Assembly: GCA_963989245.1 (NCBI GenBank)
Contig: OZ022339.1
Location: 18,060,662-18,124,661 of the forward strand
From: Nansenia antarctica
Taxonomy: Eukaryota; Chordata; Actinopteri; Argentiniformes; Microstomatidae
DNA length: 64,000 nucleotides
Direction: 5' to 3'
The notes below the pieces were generated by a model, which was not told where the DNA came from, searched no databases, and was given only the letters and a program-made list of their open reading frames with translations. Positions within the stretch are counted from its first letter, which is position 1. Each line of letters starts with the position of its first letter. Below are positions 1 through 14,900 of this stretch, piece by piece. The position numbers were made by a program, and so were the translations under genes.

Positions 1-42
1 GCGCCCACGCACACCAGGGACGCTGCCTCTGACGAGGTGGGG
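1..42 (-). CDS. ubr2: ubr2 exon 29 (partial, cut by window edge)
   Basis: Acceptor ctctgcag then 42 coding nt. With the AG from exon 28 it reads SPTSSEAASLVCVG, matching the SP-rich segment that follows LDH in vertebrate UBR2. Confidence 0.85.
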
Positions 43-3000
43 CTGCAGAGGGAGGAGGGCACCAGTCAGGAAACACTGAGGACTGAGTGAGGATATATAT
101 ATTTTTTTTACAGAAGCGATTGTGTGGTTTGCGGGGCGGCTGCGGCGCAGGAGGTAGAGTCTAATGATGGCAAGGTCGGCGGTTCGAAACCCGGCTGGCC
201 ACGTGTTGCACGTGTCCTTGGGCAAGACACTGAACCCCAAATTGCTCCCAATGAGCGGGCAGGCGCCTTGGATGGTAGCTTGCCGCCATTGGTGTGTGAA
301 TGTGTGTGTGAACGGGTGAATGAGAGGCCGTTGTAAAGCGCTTTTGGAATTAAGTGTGTGTCCCTGTGCTCCAGAGAGCTTTATATCTACTCAGGTGTGT
401 GTACCTGTGTACAAAGTGTGTGTGCACCTGTATATAAAGTGTGTGTGTACCTGTATATAAGGTGTGTGTGTACCTGTATATAAGGTGTGTGTGTACTTGT
501 GTATAAAGTGTGTGTGTACCTGTGTATAAAGTGTGTGTGTGTACCTGTGTGTGTACCTGTATATAAAGTGTGTGTGTACCTGTATATAAAGTGTGTGTGT
601 ACCTGTATATAAGGTGTGTGTGTACTTGTGTATAAAGTGTGTGTGTACCTGTGTATAAAGTGTGTGTGTGTACCTGTGTACAAAGTGTGTGTGTGGTCAC
701 TATATTAATGCGCCTACCCTTTTTACATTAGTCGTTTCCCCCTTATGAGTGCATAATCAAGACATAGAAACATTTATAAACAAAATTATACTTACGTATG
801 TTAACAAAAAGTTCAAAAATACCAAACAAAAACGATATTTATACCTCTGTTTTATACTTGTCAATCATCTTATTTTTTTGTAATTTTTAAAATCCTTTTA
901 GTGTACTACACATTTTCATTTCCTTTTCAAAAGTATTCCATAAGTTAACTCCTTTAACTGTTATACATTACACTTTGTTTTGCATTTGTTCTAATCTTTG
1001 TTTTCATAAACATACATATTCCTCTGAGTTCGTAATTACTCTGTCTAACTTGAAAAAGTCTCTGGATACAGTCTGGAAGGATCTTATTTTTTACTTTATA
1101 CATTACTTGTGCCATTTTGAAGTCCACCAATTCTCTTTAAATTTGAGATCATAGGTGTTTATGAATAATTTGTTAGTTGGTTAGAAGTGTGTGTACCTGG
1201 GTATAAGGTGTGTGTGTACCTGGGTATAGAGTGTGTGTACCGGGGTATAAGGTGTGTGTGTACCTGGGTATAAAGTGTGTGTGTACTTGTGTATAAAGTG
1301 TGTGTGTACCCGTGTATAAAGTGTGTGTGTACCTGGGTATAAAGTGTGTGTGTACTTGTGTATAAAGTGTGTGTGTACCTGGGTATAGAGTGTGTGTGTA
1401 CCTGGGTATAGAGTGTGTGTACCTGTGTATAAAGTGTGTGTACATGGGTATAAAGTGTGTGTACCTGTGTATAAAGTGTGTGTGTACCTGGGTATAAGGT
1501 GTGTGTGTACCTGTGTATAAAGTGTGTGTACCTGTGTATAAAGTGTGTGTGTACATGGGTATAAGGTGTGTGTGTACCTGGGTATAAGGCGTGTGTGTAC
1601 CTGTGTATAAGGTGTGTGTGTGTACCTGTGCTCCAGGGAGCTGGAGGAGGAGGCCTCTAGTATAAGGTGTGTGTTTACCTGGGTATAAGGTGCGTGTGTA
1701 CCTGTGTATAAGGTGTGTGTGTGTACCTGTGCTCCAGGGAGCTGGAGGAGGAAGCCTCTAGCTCCTCTAGACTCTGCTGGAACAGCTCCTTGTTCTCGTT
1801 GATAAAGTGCCGCTGCATCTCCGACATCTGGGCCATGATCTTCTCCCTGCGCAGGCGGGCCATCTCTGCCTTCCTCTTGCGCTCCGCCTTGTCCTTGTCG
1901 CGCACCGTCTGAGGGCAGAGGCCGTCACAGGGACGTGACCCGGTCAATAACCCTCTCCGATCCAATCCACTGACGCTAACGCTAACAACTTGCTATCGCC
2001 TGTGGTCGACTGAGAAATCAGACATCAACGATCACGATTCTCAAACGTCGGAGGAGGCGGGAACCTTAGAGGTCGTCCACTGTGTGACAGACCTCCTCCT
2101 TTTTTTTCTTACTGAGACAACAGTACATTACAAAGACAAATAGTGACAGAAGACAAAAAAGATAACATAATGAACAGATCTTTTTTTTTTAAGTCTATAA
2201 AAGTCTGAGCGGGCATCTTAGGTTGGTGTGTGAATGCACCATGTCATGCTGCAAAGAATACCTCTGTGTCATTGGCTGCTATAGGCATAAAAGGAGAGAA
2301 ACTCATGGTGTGGCCCCCATCTTCCCCTGACCTCAACCCTATTGAGAACCTTTGGAGCATCCTCAAGCAAAATATACAGTATATATATATACGTGTGTGT
2401 AGGACTGACCTCCTCCTGAGACTGTCCGTCCCCGGGCGTCACCGGGGCTGAGGCGGCCCGCTCCCGCGTGGACTTGATGCTGATATTAAGGCAAATGTTG
2501 GCCGCCATCTGCAAAGGAAACATCTATCGTTTTAATCGCCGGCGGTCAACAGTACCTGAATACAACATACACACTGTGTTTGGCCGTGTCAGCTGTGGTG
2601 ATGGGGACAGATCCCTCGCCTGCCCCTTGGTGGCTAGCCACAGTGTGTGCAGACCAGTGCATTCACTCTCGTATGAGACTAGCAAAACATCCCTAAGCCG
2701 ACGGGGTTATGGCGGGTTTGCGTTATTCAAAACGGGAACGCGTTCGGATCGATACGTTAGCCGGCCGAACGCTGGAACTTTCTAGGAGTCGTTAAGACTG
2801 ACAGAGAAAGATGAAAACGCCTGGTTCACTGTCACCTGCATTCTTGTGAGGGCATTTCACGTTGGCTACCGGTCAAACTAATTGCCCTCTGCTGTGACTG
2901 TGGACAGTTGCAGGGGAGGTTGTGTTGGCAGTGACGGTGGCCCACCTTGAGGATCCAGCGGATCATGTCCTTGTGCACCTCTAGGTGCGGGGCGTTCTGC

Positions 3001-5905
3001 AGGATCTCCAGGAGACGCAGCACACTGGGGCTGTTCCAGGGGGCTTCCCCTTGGCCTGGGGGGGCAGAGACACACACCGTTACACAGAGACACACACCGG
3101 TTACACACACACCGGTTACACAGAGACACACACCGGTTACACACAGCACAGACACACACCGTTACACACAGCAGAGACACACACCGGTTACACACAGCAG
3201 AGACACACACCGGTTACACACAGCAGAGACACACTGGTTACACACAGCAAAGACACACACCGTTACACACAGCAGAGACACACACCGGTTAAACACAGCA
3301 GAGACACACATCGTTACACACAGCAGAGACACACACCGGTTACACACAGCAGAGACACACACCGTTACACACAGCAGAGACACACACCGGTTACACACAA
3401 TAGAGACACACACCGGTTACACACAGCAGAGACACACACCGTTACACACAGCAGAGACACACACTGGTTACACACAGCAGAGACACACCGGTTACACACA
3501 GCAGAGATACACACTGGTTACACACAGCAGAGATTCACACTGTTACACACAGCAGAGACACACACCGTTACACACAGCAGAGACACACTGGTTACACACA
3601 GCAGAGACACACTGGTTACACCCAGCAGAGACACACACCGGTTACACACAGCAGAGACACAAACTGGTTACACACAGCAGAGACACACACTGGTTACACA
3701 CAGCAGAGACACACACCGGTTACACACACACCGTTAGGAAAAGTAGTCCACGTTAGACACATTCAACAAGCTTCCCCATTATAGCAGGATACTAATGAAT
3801 CAAAATAGTGAAAATGCCACCGCTCATCCGTGATTAGACTTAGCTGAGGTGCTGGAACTGAAGAGTATCAATAGAGTGCAAAATAACAGCATCCGCACAC
3901 TCAAACACGGTGCAAAAAAGAAGGTCTATGACCGAAAGCTCGAAATAAACAGCATCAACAGGGACTCACGGCAGATCTTGAGGGTGAAGTTGAAGGAGAC
4001 GTCATTGTCCTCGCTGCTGTTCTCCAGCTGCTGCTGCTCCTCCTGCAGGGCCATGCCTATGAGGTGGAGCACCTGGAGGAACAGGCAGGCCCTGGGTCAG
4101 TAATGGCAGGGGTGCAAACTGGTGATGGCCCAAAAAGGTGAAAATTGTACCTAGCTGCCTGAAGCGAACAGTTATTTCAACAGCGGTGGAGTTTAGCAGA
4201 CAGGAAGATTAGTTAGCTCGCTCATCATGTGACTTGGGTGAGACTTAAACACACACAAGATCTCCAGGGACCCATCCCACCCTGGGAACGAACACTTTGT
4301 TAGGCTGCACTCAGGCAGGCGGTTCAGGACCATGTCCGCACGGACAAATAGACTGAAGCTCAGCTTCTACCCTAGGGCCATTCAGGCCCTGAACACAGCA
4401 AAGACCTAGGTTCTAGGCCCTGGACAATCTAGACAACTTGATGGCAGCTACTAGATTGTAAACATAAGTGCAATATTGAAATACAACTGTGAACATTTCA
4501 AACCTGCTAACTGCGACACTTTAAATGAATGTGCAACAATACTATGTGCAATATGACAACCCTTGTGTACATAAGGTTCAGATATAGGAAAAGTTAGGAT
4601 ATTTATAGCATAGCATACAGCACAGTGTTTTATTGTATAGTATAGTAGTATAGTATAGTAGATAGTGTACATAGCCTTTATTTATGTAAACCAGCTCTTT
4701 CCCTTTTTTATTTTACCCGTGGCCCTCTTGTCTTTAGTCTTTTTCCAAGCACCAGGGGAGCCCCCCCTACTAAATTTCGTTGTATGGTACCTGTACTGTA
4801 TTAATGACAATAAAGACCATCCATTCATTCATTCATTCACACAAGGTTTGGAGTAACATGACTGAAAAAGTTTCACCATCAGAAATTCTAACACGTTTTG
4901 TGCATAGTCCCCCTATTTTAGGGTGCCCAAAAAAAGCAAAAAAAGCATAGCTCTATTTTGTGTGCGTATATCATAATAATAATAATAACCTTTATTTGTA
5001 TAGCACTTTTCCTGCAAACGATGCAGCTCAAAGTGCTCCAATCATTATATAATCCTAATAATCCTAATTATTCTTTGTATGATTTAATCCTAGACCTAAG
5101 ACGTGTAGACATGACCAGGTGAGCTGTCTCACCCTCTGCAGCATGGACTCAGACCAGTGTCCTCCGCTGGGCTCCACCGCCCACTGGAGCACGGCTCCCA
5201 GGATGCCTAGCAGCACGTCACACTGCAGCAGGTTCACCAGGCTGGCCAAGAGTGGGCAGAGGGGTGGCAGCACAGGAGGGGGCAGGGCTGCAACACACAC
5301 AGACACAGACACACACACACACACACACACAGTCAGAATCCTGACCGCTCTCATATGCAGCATCCCATTTCTCCACAGATTTAGACGGGAGTGGATGGTA
5401 CCAGACTGTAAAGGTGGGATGACTGAAGATGACTTTACCTGTATCCTCTCCATTCTGTCTCTTCAGCTTCCTCTGGGCCTCTTCAGCCTACAGAGGGACA
5501 AAACACCTTGACTCATCACCAGTATCATATTATAAAAGTAATTTGACATGTCAGCTCTTCAAGTAAACCCAAAAGCAACCTCAATATGTTTCAGTTAGAA
5601 GGAGCCTTGAGGGACGGCCTGTCTCACTGGTGCAAGGCACAGCCAGACAGCCAACCAGAGGTTTTTAACATACATGACAAGCAGCGGAGGTAGTTGGAAA
5701 AAGGCAGAGAAACAAGGTCAATTATTCTTCTTATAATTTATAGAATCAAGCTAAATTATTATTATTTAGAGAAGCAAGCTAAATTATTAATATTAGAATT
5801 TAGGATTTGGCTTGAAAATGTACATATGGCACTGATATTGAGAATGGGTCAGTGAGGTTTTAAAAGTAAATTACATTCGTGCCGTGTTTGTAGATCTTCT
5901 GAAGT

Positions 5906-5947
<42 letters not shown>

Positions 5948-8900
5948 TGTCTGTCTGTCTGTGTGGTGTACCTTGGACTGGTCGGCACGGGAGTAGTGGT
6001 GGAAGTAGAGGTTGAACTGCTTGGCGCTCTCTGGCCTGAGCTCATACAGCCCTCGGCCCGTCACGCCAGGCTTCCTGTGGGCACAGAGGCAGCCAGGGTC
6101 ACATGACAGGTCACATGACGGGGTCACGCACATGACAGGTCACATGACAGGGTCACCCACATGACAGGTGACAGACAGCCAACAGGTGACCACCATACAG
6201 TTGATCTCACACAGAGACGCATACTTACTTAAACGAAGCAACGCTGTCTATCACCCTCTCCATACCAGTCTCCTTGTTCTCCTAGTGAGGGGGAGAATAT
6301 AGTGTCAAAATACAATCAAATACAATTCGTGAGCTTAGAATGATAAGGTTCTATCTCCGTTTAGGGGAGTTCAGAGATATTGAGCGTCAAAGTTTTTACG
6401 GTCCATTATGAGATGGAACCTTTGTATTTTATGAATTACTAACTAAAACATTTCAACATTTTAAAATTAACACCACACAGGCATTAATAAACACCTAATG
6501 GATCAGATTATGTAAAAAACTCAATTTTGACAAATTTAGATAGAACCTTATAATTCTAACGTCACAAATTTGATTTGTCCACACGTACGTACATTGCAGA
6601 CAGGCAAAATTGACAGTGAAATCCTTCGGGATCTTGCTCCTTGCTCAACAACAAGTCATAATAAACAAACCGGTCAACAATAAAGTCATTTTAAAAACGA
6701 GAGAATAGTGCAAATGATTATATCAATAATGAGGTGCAATAAAGTCAGATGCCTTTTGATTAAGGGGGAGGGGTTAGTTTAAAAGTCCTGTGGTCCTGTG
6801 GTCCTGTGGACTTTTTTTCCTGTGGACCGGTTAACTGTGGGACAGTTCTGAAGTTCCCCACTAGGTGTCAGGCCACACACACATTTCCCTGGCGGCGTCA
6901 CATCCAGTGGTCCAGATGGTGTGGAGATTAAGGGAAATGAGCAGGGGGGGGGGGATGCAGATGCCACAGCAGCATATGTCAATAGTTAATACTATTTAAG
7001 ACATCGAAAGTGGAACGTTTCAGAGAGGCGGCCTGTTGTTGGTGGGGTGTTATTGGGAGAGTGAAAGAGTCTGAGAGAAACATACAGACAAGACAGAGAT
7101 TGGGGGGGGGGGGGGGGGGGGGGTAATGAGGATGGAGAGAGAGAGAGAGCAGGGACTTACATTCTCCGGCAGGGCTTTGACCAGCTCACTGTGGGCCATG
7201 GGCCTGATACACAGCTGATGAACGATCTCCCGCTTGATCTCCTCACAGGCCTCTACCTGGCCGATGCCCGCCGCAAAACGCTCACCTGAAAGACCAGGAA
7301 CAGCAGCCGTCAGCTACCGGACCCATTTACTCTCTGACCACCTGGGGCCGGTTGCATAGAGATAGATAAGACTGGTCTAAGCCTTAGACTAGTCTTATAT
7401 TCTCAGGTTAGACCAGTCTTAATTAAGACTACCGGTACTTGTTGCTTAAAAAACAAGACTGACTTATTTTGAGGTTAGAAAGTTAGCCACCTTCCCCCCT
7501 GGCTAAGCTTGATTTAAGAGCTGTGTTGCTATGGGAACGAGTCAGCCTAGTAGCTAGCTAACACTGTAACTCCAGTTACTCCGGTAAACTACTTCACTGG
7601 TTAAAACCGCTAAGCAGTATACTTTTCTCCACATTATATTCCTCCAATATACATACGTTTTCAGCAGAAGAAAATGTAGTTCATCTCTCATATCTTCCGC
7701 ATCTAGGTGTTGCTGTTTCGGCCGCCATGTTTTTTTTTCTATCTATCTAAGTCAGTCTTACTTTAGTCACTCATAGGCTAACTTTATGCAACAGGAGCAT
7801 TTTAGAGTCTATAGCAAGTCTGACTTAAAGTGAGATATAAGTCTAAGACTGGCTCTATCTTTATGCAACCGGCCACTGGTCTTGTTTGTGAATAAAAATG
7901 ACCTAAGTCAAAGATTCAAAATGCAAACAAATCCAAAATCCAACCCCCCAGGTAAGACTGGTAGTGAAGGGTGTTCCGACTCACCCACGACCATCATGAT
8001 GAGGTGCAGCATCTCCTCTATGAGAGTGTTGTTCTGCTGGACCACGTCCTAAGGGCGGTACAGAGACAGGACAGTCAGATGTGCACAGAGATGTACTAAC
8101 AGTGGTCTAGAGAGTGTGTAGAAATGGTTAACGGTGGTATAGAGAGTGTGTAGAAATGGTTAACGGTGGTTTAGAGAGTGTGTAGGAATGGTTAACGGTG
8201 GTGTAGACATGGTGACAGCGGTATGAAGTGTGAACCTTGTTGGCGTTGTCCCTGTTGTATCTCTTCCTGCAGTCGGCTGAGCTGAAGATATGATAGAGCT
8301 CAAATCGGCTCAGGACTATCATCAGGAAGTGGTTTGGATCCATCATGGACGCTCCAGCCTGGAACACACACACACACACACACACACAAGCGCAGGCAGG
8401 GATGCACACAGGCATACGTTAGTTATCAGTCCAGAACACCGATGTTCATAGGTGAAGGACAGCGTGAACGTGATGGGTGATGCTCAGGATGACCTTCGGG
8501 GGTCCAAACTCACCTGGAGCATGATGAGGTCCTTGTCAAACATCTCCACTCTGCACTTCACATTGTGGTAGTAGTAGATCTGCAATCACAGAGACACAGG
8601 GTATTAGATTGATCATATTGAGCCATTTAGGACAGTACACATTAATCCACATGAGTTTACACAAATGCAGGACTTTGCCGTCCCAGACAGATTCATGATG
8701 TTGATATGGGGATAATCCTACGAAGGTAGGCTAGGATCCAGATGTCAGTTGAAACTGAAATGAAGGAAAGACTTGGCCGAATACCGAATCCTAGGTGCGT
8801 ACTGGCAGTTTTTCATTTATTTTGCCAATTTCTATACTATTGCATAAATTAAATCAATAAAATAAATGAAAAACTGCAAGTACGCACTCGGTACTGTTTC

Positions 8901-11900
8901 CTTAATTTCGGTTTTTGGCTTTGGCCAAGAATTTACCATTTTGGTGCAACCTATATACAAACATTTAACAGCCCAAGATTTGTCACAGCAAACCCAAGGC
9001 CGGCCCAAATCATGTCCAAAAATCAGGCATGGTCGGGTTGGGACTGAAATAAAAGCTATAGCATTACACTAGCTAGAAAGCTAATTAACATTCATAGTCC
9101 CAGGACAGTATTAAAAGCATCACACATCAATAAAAACACAAAGCAGCTTCACGTCAGACATCAATAGTCAACAAGAGGTTAGAGAGAATCATGGTGACAA
9201 ACGTGACGTTGTCTTCAGTCATGGATTCACTCTCAGTGCTGAATCATGAATGCCACATTCAAAGGGAGAAAAGCTGATCTAGTGATCAGGTTAGTCTTAC
9301 TTGGTTGACCAATGAGAAGCCGTTTCTCCTCCACATCCCAGCGTGTACTTGGGCACAGAGGACCAGGCAGCGTAGTGGGTGTTCTATCAACATGGGGGGG
9401 CTCAGCTCACTCTGTGGACAAAGAGGAGACTATTCAGAACAGACACATTTTGGTCATCGACAAACAATGTTTCATCAGATTGATCAAATGTCCAAATGAA
9501 GCACTCATGTTTAGTATTTGGTTGATAATCCTTTCCATGAAATAACTGCCTGAAGTCGGGGGCCCATTGACCCCACCAGACGTTGCGTATCGTCTCTAGC
9601 GATGCTCTGCCTGGCCTGTACTGTAACCATGGCGATGCTCTGCCTAGCTTGTACTGCAGCCATATTCAGTTGTTTAAGGTTCAGGTTTTTTTGCCTAAAA
9701 TCTTATCATCAGAAAATTAAATGCAAGTTCCATTGGATTAAAATTTTAAAAATGGCTTGGCCAGTCAAGACCTTCCTACTTTTCTGTCCTGGAAAGACTC
9801 CCTACTGTAAGAGGAAGCGCATTCCAATGCATTTAGAGGCATTTGTTTGTACTCGTTGTTGTTTCTGTACATGTCAGAATACATTCTGCTGCTACGGTCA
9901 GCATTTACATCAATTAGGACAAGTTAGCCAGGTCTAGTGCAGGGCTCGACAGTGCGACTGTTTTGGTCGCATTTGCGAGTGAATATATTTCTGTGCGACG
10001 TGGAAATACATTCAATCGCACCAGTGCGACTAAAAGACTGCTAAACTACTGTCATGCGCAGTCAAACTTATGTGTATAAGCGATGAGGGAATGAAAACAG
10101 TGAACAGAAACGCGTGTCGCAGAAATGCTTCACGCAAGTACTATATGCGCTTAAAATGCGCTCGTAGCGCTGTGTTTTGTTAGCCGCTAGCTGCTAGCTG
10201 TTTGCTTCCGGTTTCATTACAAAGAGGTTAACCCTATGCCTGACGTCTAACAACATTCAAATGACTCTAACTTCATATTTTTTCGGATTTCAATGTATGA
10301 CACATCATTTGAAAGCTTATGATCCGTAGTTCCAATCCACAACACGTCACATTTGAAAGTGTTTATGTAATTTTTTTACATTTGAAAGTGTTTTTTGTTT
10401 ATATATATTTACATATTTATACAATATACCAGTCATATTCTGGAATGTGTCTAAATGTTAAAGTTCCATAAGTATAAGCAAAATAAAGTAACAGTTTGTA
10501 AATAAATAGTAGCATTTATAAAATTTTAAAAAAACGTGAACCCTGACCCAAAAACCGAGGTTCATACCGAACCGTGGGCCAACTGAAATGTATATTCTTA
10601 CTTCCCCTTTACATTGTGTGAGTCTCCATTTTTATTACGGCCAAGAGCCGGTTATGATCATTTTGATAAGTTATGATTATGATAATTTGTTGTCGTTGTT
10701 GACGAAAATTTTGCAATTTTCATTGTGCTACTGAAATTCTTGGTGTGCTACTAAATTTTTCAACATGGTAGCAGTGCTACCTGGGGAAAAGGTAAGCGTC
10801 AAGCCCTGTAGTGGCAGCTATACATGCCCAAACCATAACACCCCCTCCACCATCAGTGTTTCCTCTATATGCATTGATTCGTGGCGGGCCGCCACAAATA
10901 CATTTTCTCCGCCACTAATTGATTCAGGCTGCGCAACGAGAAAGGCAGCAAGGAATTATGATCGGAGAATAGAAAAAGAAAAAGCAGATTTAAGCTAGAT
11001 TTAGGCCGCTTTCAGACCTACATTTCGTTCCGATTTCGGTCCGATGTTGCAATTAACCTCGTCGGCAACGCGCTTGCAAAGCAATTTTGTGATTGGTCAG
11101 AATTTAGCGGATTTCAGGAAATCCCTCTCCTCTCCCTTCGTCCGTCGCCGGTCCCTTTAATCCCGTATCCTAATCGAAAATGCAACATCAGCGACGACTG
11201 TGGGTTATTGCATTTACTGCTGTTCTCTGGTTCATGTGCTTATACCAGTGCTCAGTATACAAGTATTTTAAATGAACATTCGTAATGTAGTCTCTGATGT
11301 TCATGGTCAACTAAATCAGGCTATTTTGTGAAACAAATAATGTTCCCGCAAATGGGTTAACCGAGCAGCCTCGCACCTAACGCTAGCATTGAACTATTCA
11401 TAGCATAAACGTTGGTAAATGTCAAACGACACAGTATTGGCTGGGGAAAAGAAGGGGAGTCTAATTTTTATTGACAACGGATGCTGGAAAAACATGCAGC
11501 TAAAATTCAGGGAACATTTGGACAATAAGAGACACAAGGTGTGGTCGCATGGTCTAATTACAGGGCAATATGCGCGGGGCAAAAATTATCTATAGCCTCT
11601 AAAATCACCACGAACAGAACGGCAGAGGTACGGGTAAGCAGGGCTCATGTCGGTGTCAGGTAAAAGTTGGTTTTCTTTAACTCAGCTGATAGCATTACCT
11701 TGCTGTTGGTTGTTTACCGAATGCTCCATCTGACTGTCACACTGTGATTTTACTTGTGTAAACAGTTAATGAGTAACGTTAGACGGTTTTGTGCGTGTAC
11801 TCTCATGTAGGCTTGCAATACTTTGTATTGATGAGCTGATCTTTCATTGTGACTGTCAGTCGCAAGTTTATATTCTACGGATGTTGTTCAGTGCTGTATG

Positions 11901-14900
11901 CGCGTTCCCGGTTCCCTGTGTACTTCATATTCGATTAGCTGATGATCTTTCTGTGTGTGTGTGTGTGTCTTGGGCGTATCTGTCAGTCACATGTATATGT
12001 TCAGTGCTGTATGACCGTTCCGCATGTTCTGCTGCAGCTGTAGGATATCTTGGTATTTGATCACCTTCTATATAAAAACCACCGGTTCGTTTTTTTTTTA
12101 TGTTGCCACCCTTTAGTTTTTGGTGAAATTACGTCTTTGTTTTGAGCGCCAGTGCGCGTTTCATGGGCGTGCAACATTTTTTTTTTACCACTCCGCCACT
12201 AATGTGAAAAATCCTAGAGGAAATACTGACCATGTTTCACAGATGAGACGGTATGCTTTAAATCTTGGGCAGCCAAAACAAGTGGTTTGCACTTACAATG
12301 AAGCCTCTGTAGTTGGGCTGGTGACGTATGTTTACGGATGTGTCTGACATTCATTACATTTACGTCTCTCTGGTCCTCATGTTGACGGACACCAATAGCA
12401 GACCCAAATAATTATAATAATACATTGGACTTATAGCACTTTTCTAGAAACTCAAAGTCACTCAAACGCTTTACAAACTGAAAAGATTGGGTAGTAATAA
12501 TGAAAAGAAACAAAAGATAAATAAAATAAAGTATAGGGGTCTAATACATTTTTGGATTATTAATCTAAATCTAAGTGTCTTTGTAGGACAATCTACTCTG
12601 TATACTGCAATTACATCTAGATTTATCTATTCTGTATACTGCAATTACACCTAGATTTTGGACGGAGAAGCGGCGAACAAGCAACGCCAGCGTCCTCTCT
12701 CAACCGGCCATTTTTGAAAAGCTCAAATTTGTATCAAGGTTTTATGAATGGCAAACACAAAGCCTAGAATCAATACTAGACAGTGACAGCTCTATTATAC
12801 CTGCACAAATGCCACAGAACACACCACACCAAAATGCAAAAAATAAAAACAAGTGTCATTTTCATCAGTCTATATAAACACACCTCAAAATACAAGGCAG
12901 ACAATACAAGGATTTTTTGGGTAATACAACTATTGGAGATAATTTGATGAATGGTTTCGGCCCTAACACACACCTCCTAAACCCGTTTCCCCCAGGCCAA
13001 CTCACCAGAGGCAGCTGCTCGGGGAACCTGTAGGCCACCTCTGTCCTACTGAGGAGGACGTGGAGACCTAGACAGAGAAACAGTATGAGGTCCTCTCATC
13101 AAGCATCACGTCGTTAGCCTCCTAGCATAATTGCCTAAGTCATAATTTTGGCCAAATTGAGATATCTGCCTAACTCTACTCTCCTAACACTGCTGATTCA
13201 CTGTGCATTATTGCCTATGAGCCATCAGCCTATCAGAATGCTTGTTAGATTCCAAAATCACTATCTGCCCCCAAGTCATCTCTTTGACAGGCACTTTTGA
13301 CACATCGTGAGCTTAGAATTATAAGGTTCCATCTCCGTTTAGGGTAGTTCAGAGATATTGAGCGTCAACGTTTTTACATTCCATGATGTTTTGTGAGATG
13401 GAACCTTTGTATTTGATTAATTACTAACTCAAAAATGTCAACATTTAAAAAATAACACCACACAGGCATTAATAAACACCTAATGGATCAGATTATGTAA
13501 AAAAACTCAATTTTGACAAAAATGGAGATAGAACCTTATAATTCTAACGTCACAACTACATACTGACCACAAGTGAAGCATGACTTAGGGGATAATGCTA
13601 CGAGGCTAACGTTATCCAAAACATCAGCGTTCTTGTGGAGCAGGGTAATGGCTGGAAGGACGTCAGATGTGCTTGTGTCCTACCTGCCAGCAGACGGGAG
13701 ACGGGCAGATGGACGCTGACCTTCTCCTGAGACACACAGTAGCGGATGGTGTCTACGGAGTGGCCTGACATGCTCAGGGTGATGGGCTGCTCCCCGTCTG
13801 TGAAGCCACTATGGCAGTGAGTCAGGGCGGTCAGGCACTTCTTATAGGCTTCAATCAGCACACGCTCCTGAACACACACGGGAGAGATGGTAGAAACAGG
13901 ACATAAGATGGTTTGTGTGTGTGTGTGTGTGTGTGTGTTAGACTTGGGCAGTTTCAACCGTCTGGGATTCAAAAATCACATTGTTGGAGGGCTTTGACGG
14001 AGCCGACAATCTCAAATGCTGAAGCCCTGTGATTCGTTCCGTGAACCTGCTCTAACACTTCCCTCAAAGTAATAATGCTAAAGGCTCAAATAAATCAAAA
14101 CACTGTGGACAGAAGGGAGACTTAGTTTGCAGGTCAAAGCTCTCGATGCGTGAGTTTAATCTCTCCTTCTACATCAAGCACCTGTTCATTCAAACACCCA
14201 GCGCAGAAACAACCCGTCACCAACCCACCACGTCGCAGTTTTAAACAGCCCTCAATACAACACAAACATCCGTAGTGAGTTATGTCCATTCTCTATGGGC
14301 AGGGTTCACTACAGCGCTAAAAATACTTTATATAAGTTCATCACTTTCAATAGCGTCTCTAACCACACAGACAGTGGCGCTGCACAAACACTCATACACA
14401 GTAAAGGTATTTATTATATATATATATATATATATATAATAAACAACTTTATATATATATATATATATGTTACGGTACATGTGGGAAAACTAGGGTTAGG
14501 GTTAGGTGCTAGGGTGCTACGGTTAAGGTTAGGTTTGGGGGTACGGATAGAATTAGGGTTAGACACGCCAGCATGTACCAAGTCGACGTAGCACCTAACC
14601 CTAACCCTAGTTTTCCCACATGTACCGTAACATATATATATATATATAAACCCCTCAAAAAAAGTTCTGAAACGTTATTTTGGTTGATTATTCCTCCCCT
14701 TTAATAATACCAATTGATATTGTATTTTATATAGTTGGAAAGCCTGATTAGTCACCTTTACAATAAGGTACAACTTGTAAGGACCATCCATTCGTGGAAT
14801 GAGCAACACAGCTAAACGTGTGGGTAGCGGCCCAAAAATATTTACCAAAATCCCCTATATTCTTCTGTTGGTATTCACTCTCGTTTTGAATTGCTTGGTG

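Noticed and set aside
133..346. tRNA gene from A- and B-box matches
   Set aside because: It cannot fold to a full cloverleaf and the sequence continues as a SINE body found five times.
350..1556. His-Thr-Leu-Tyr repeat proteins
   Set aside because: Minisatellite translation; no start context or conservation.
2947..3756. 269-codon His/Arg/Thr repeat ORF
   Set aside because: Starts antisense to ubr2 exon 26 and then reads the 26-bp array.
11394..11582. Transposase ORF in the hAT-like element
   Set aside because: Too short and without a conserved hAT motif.
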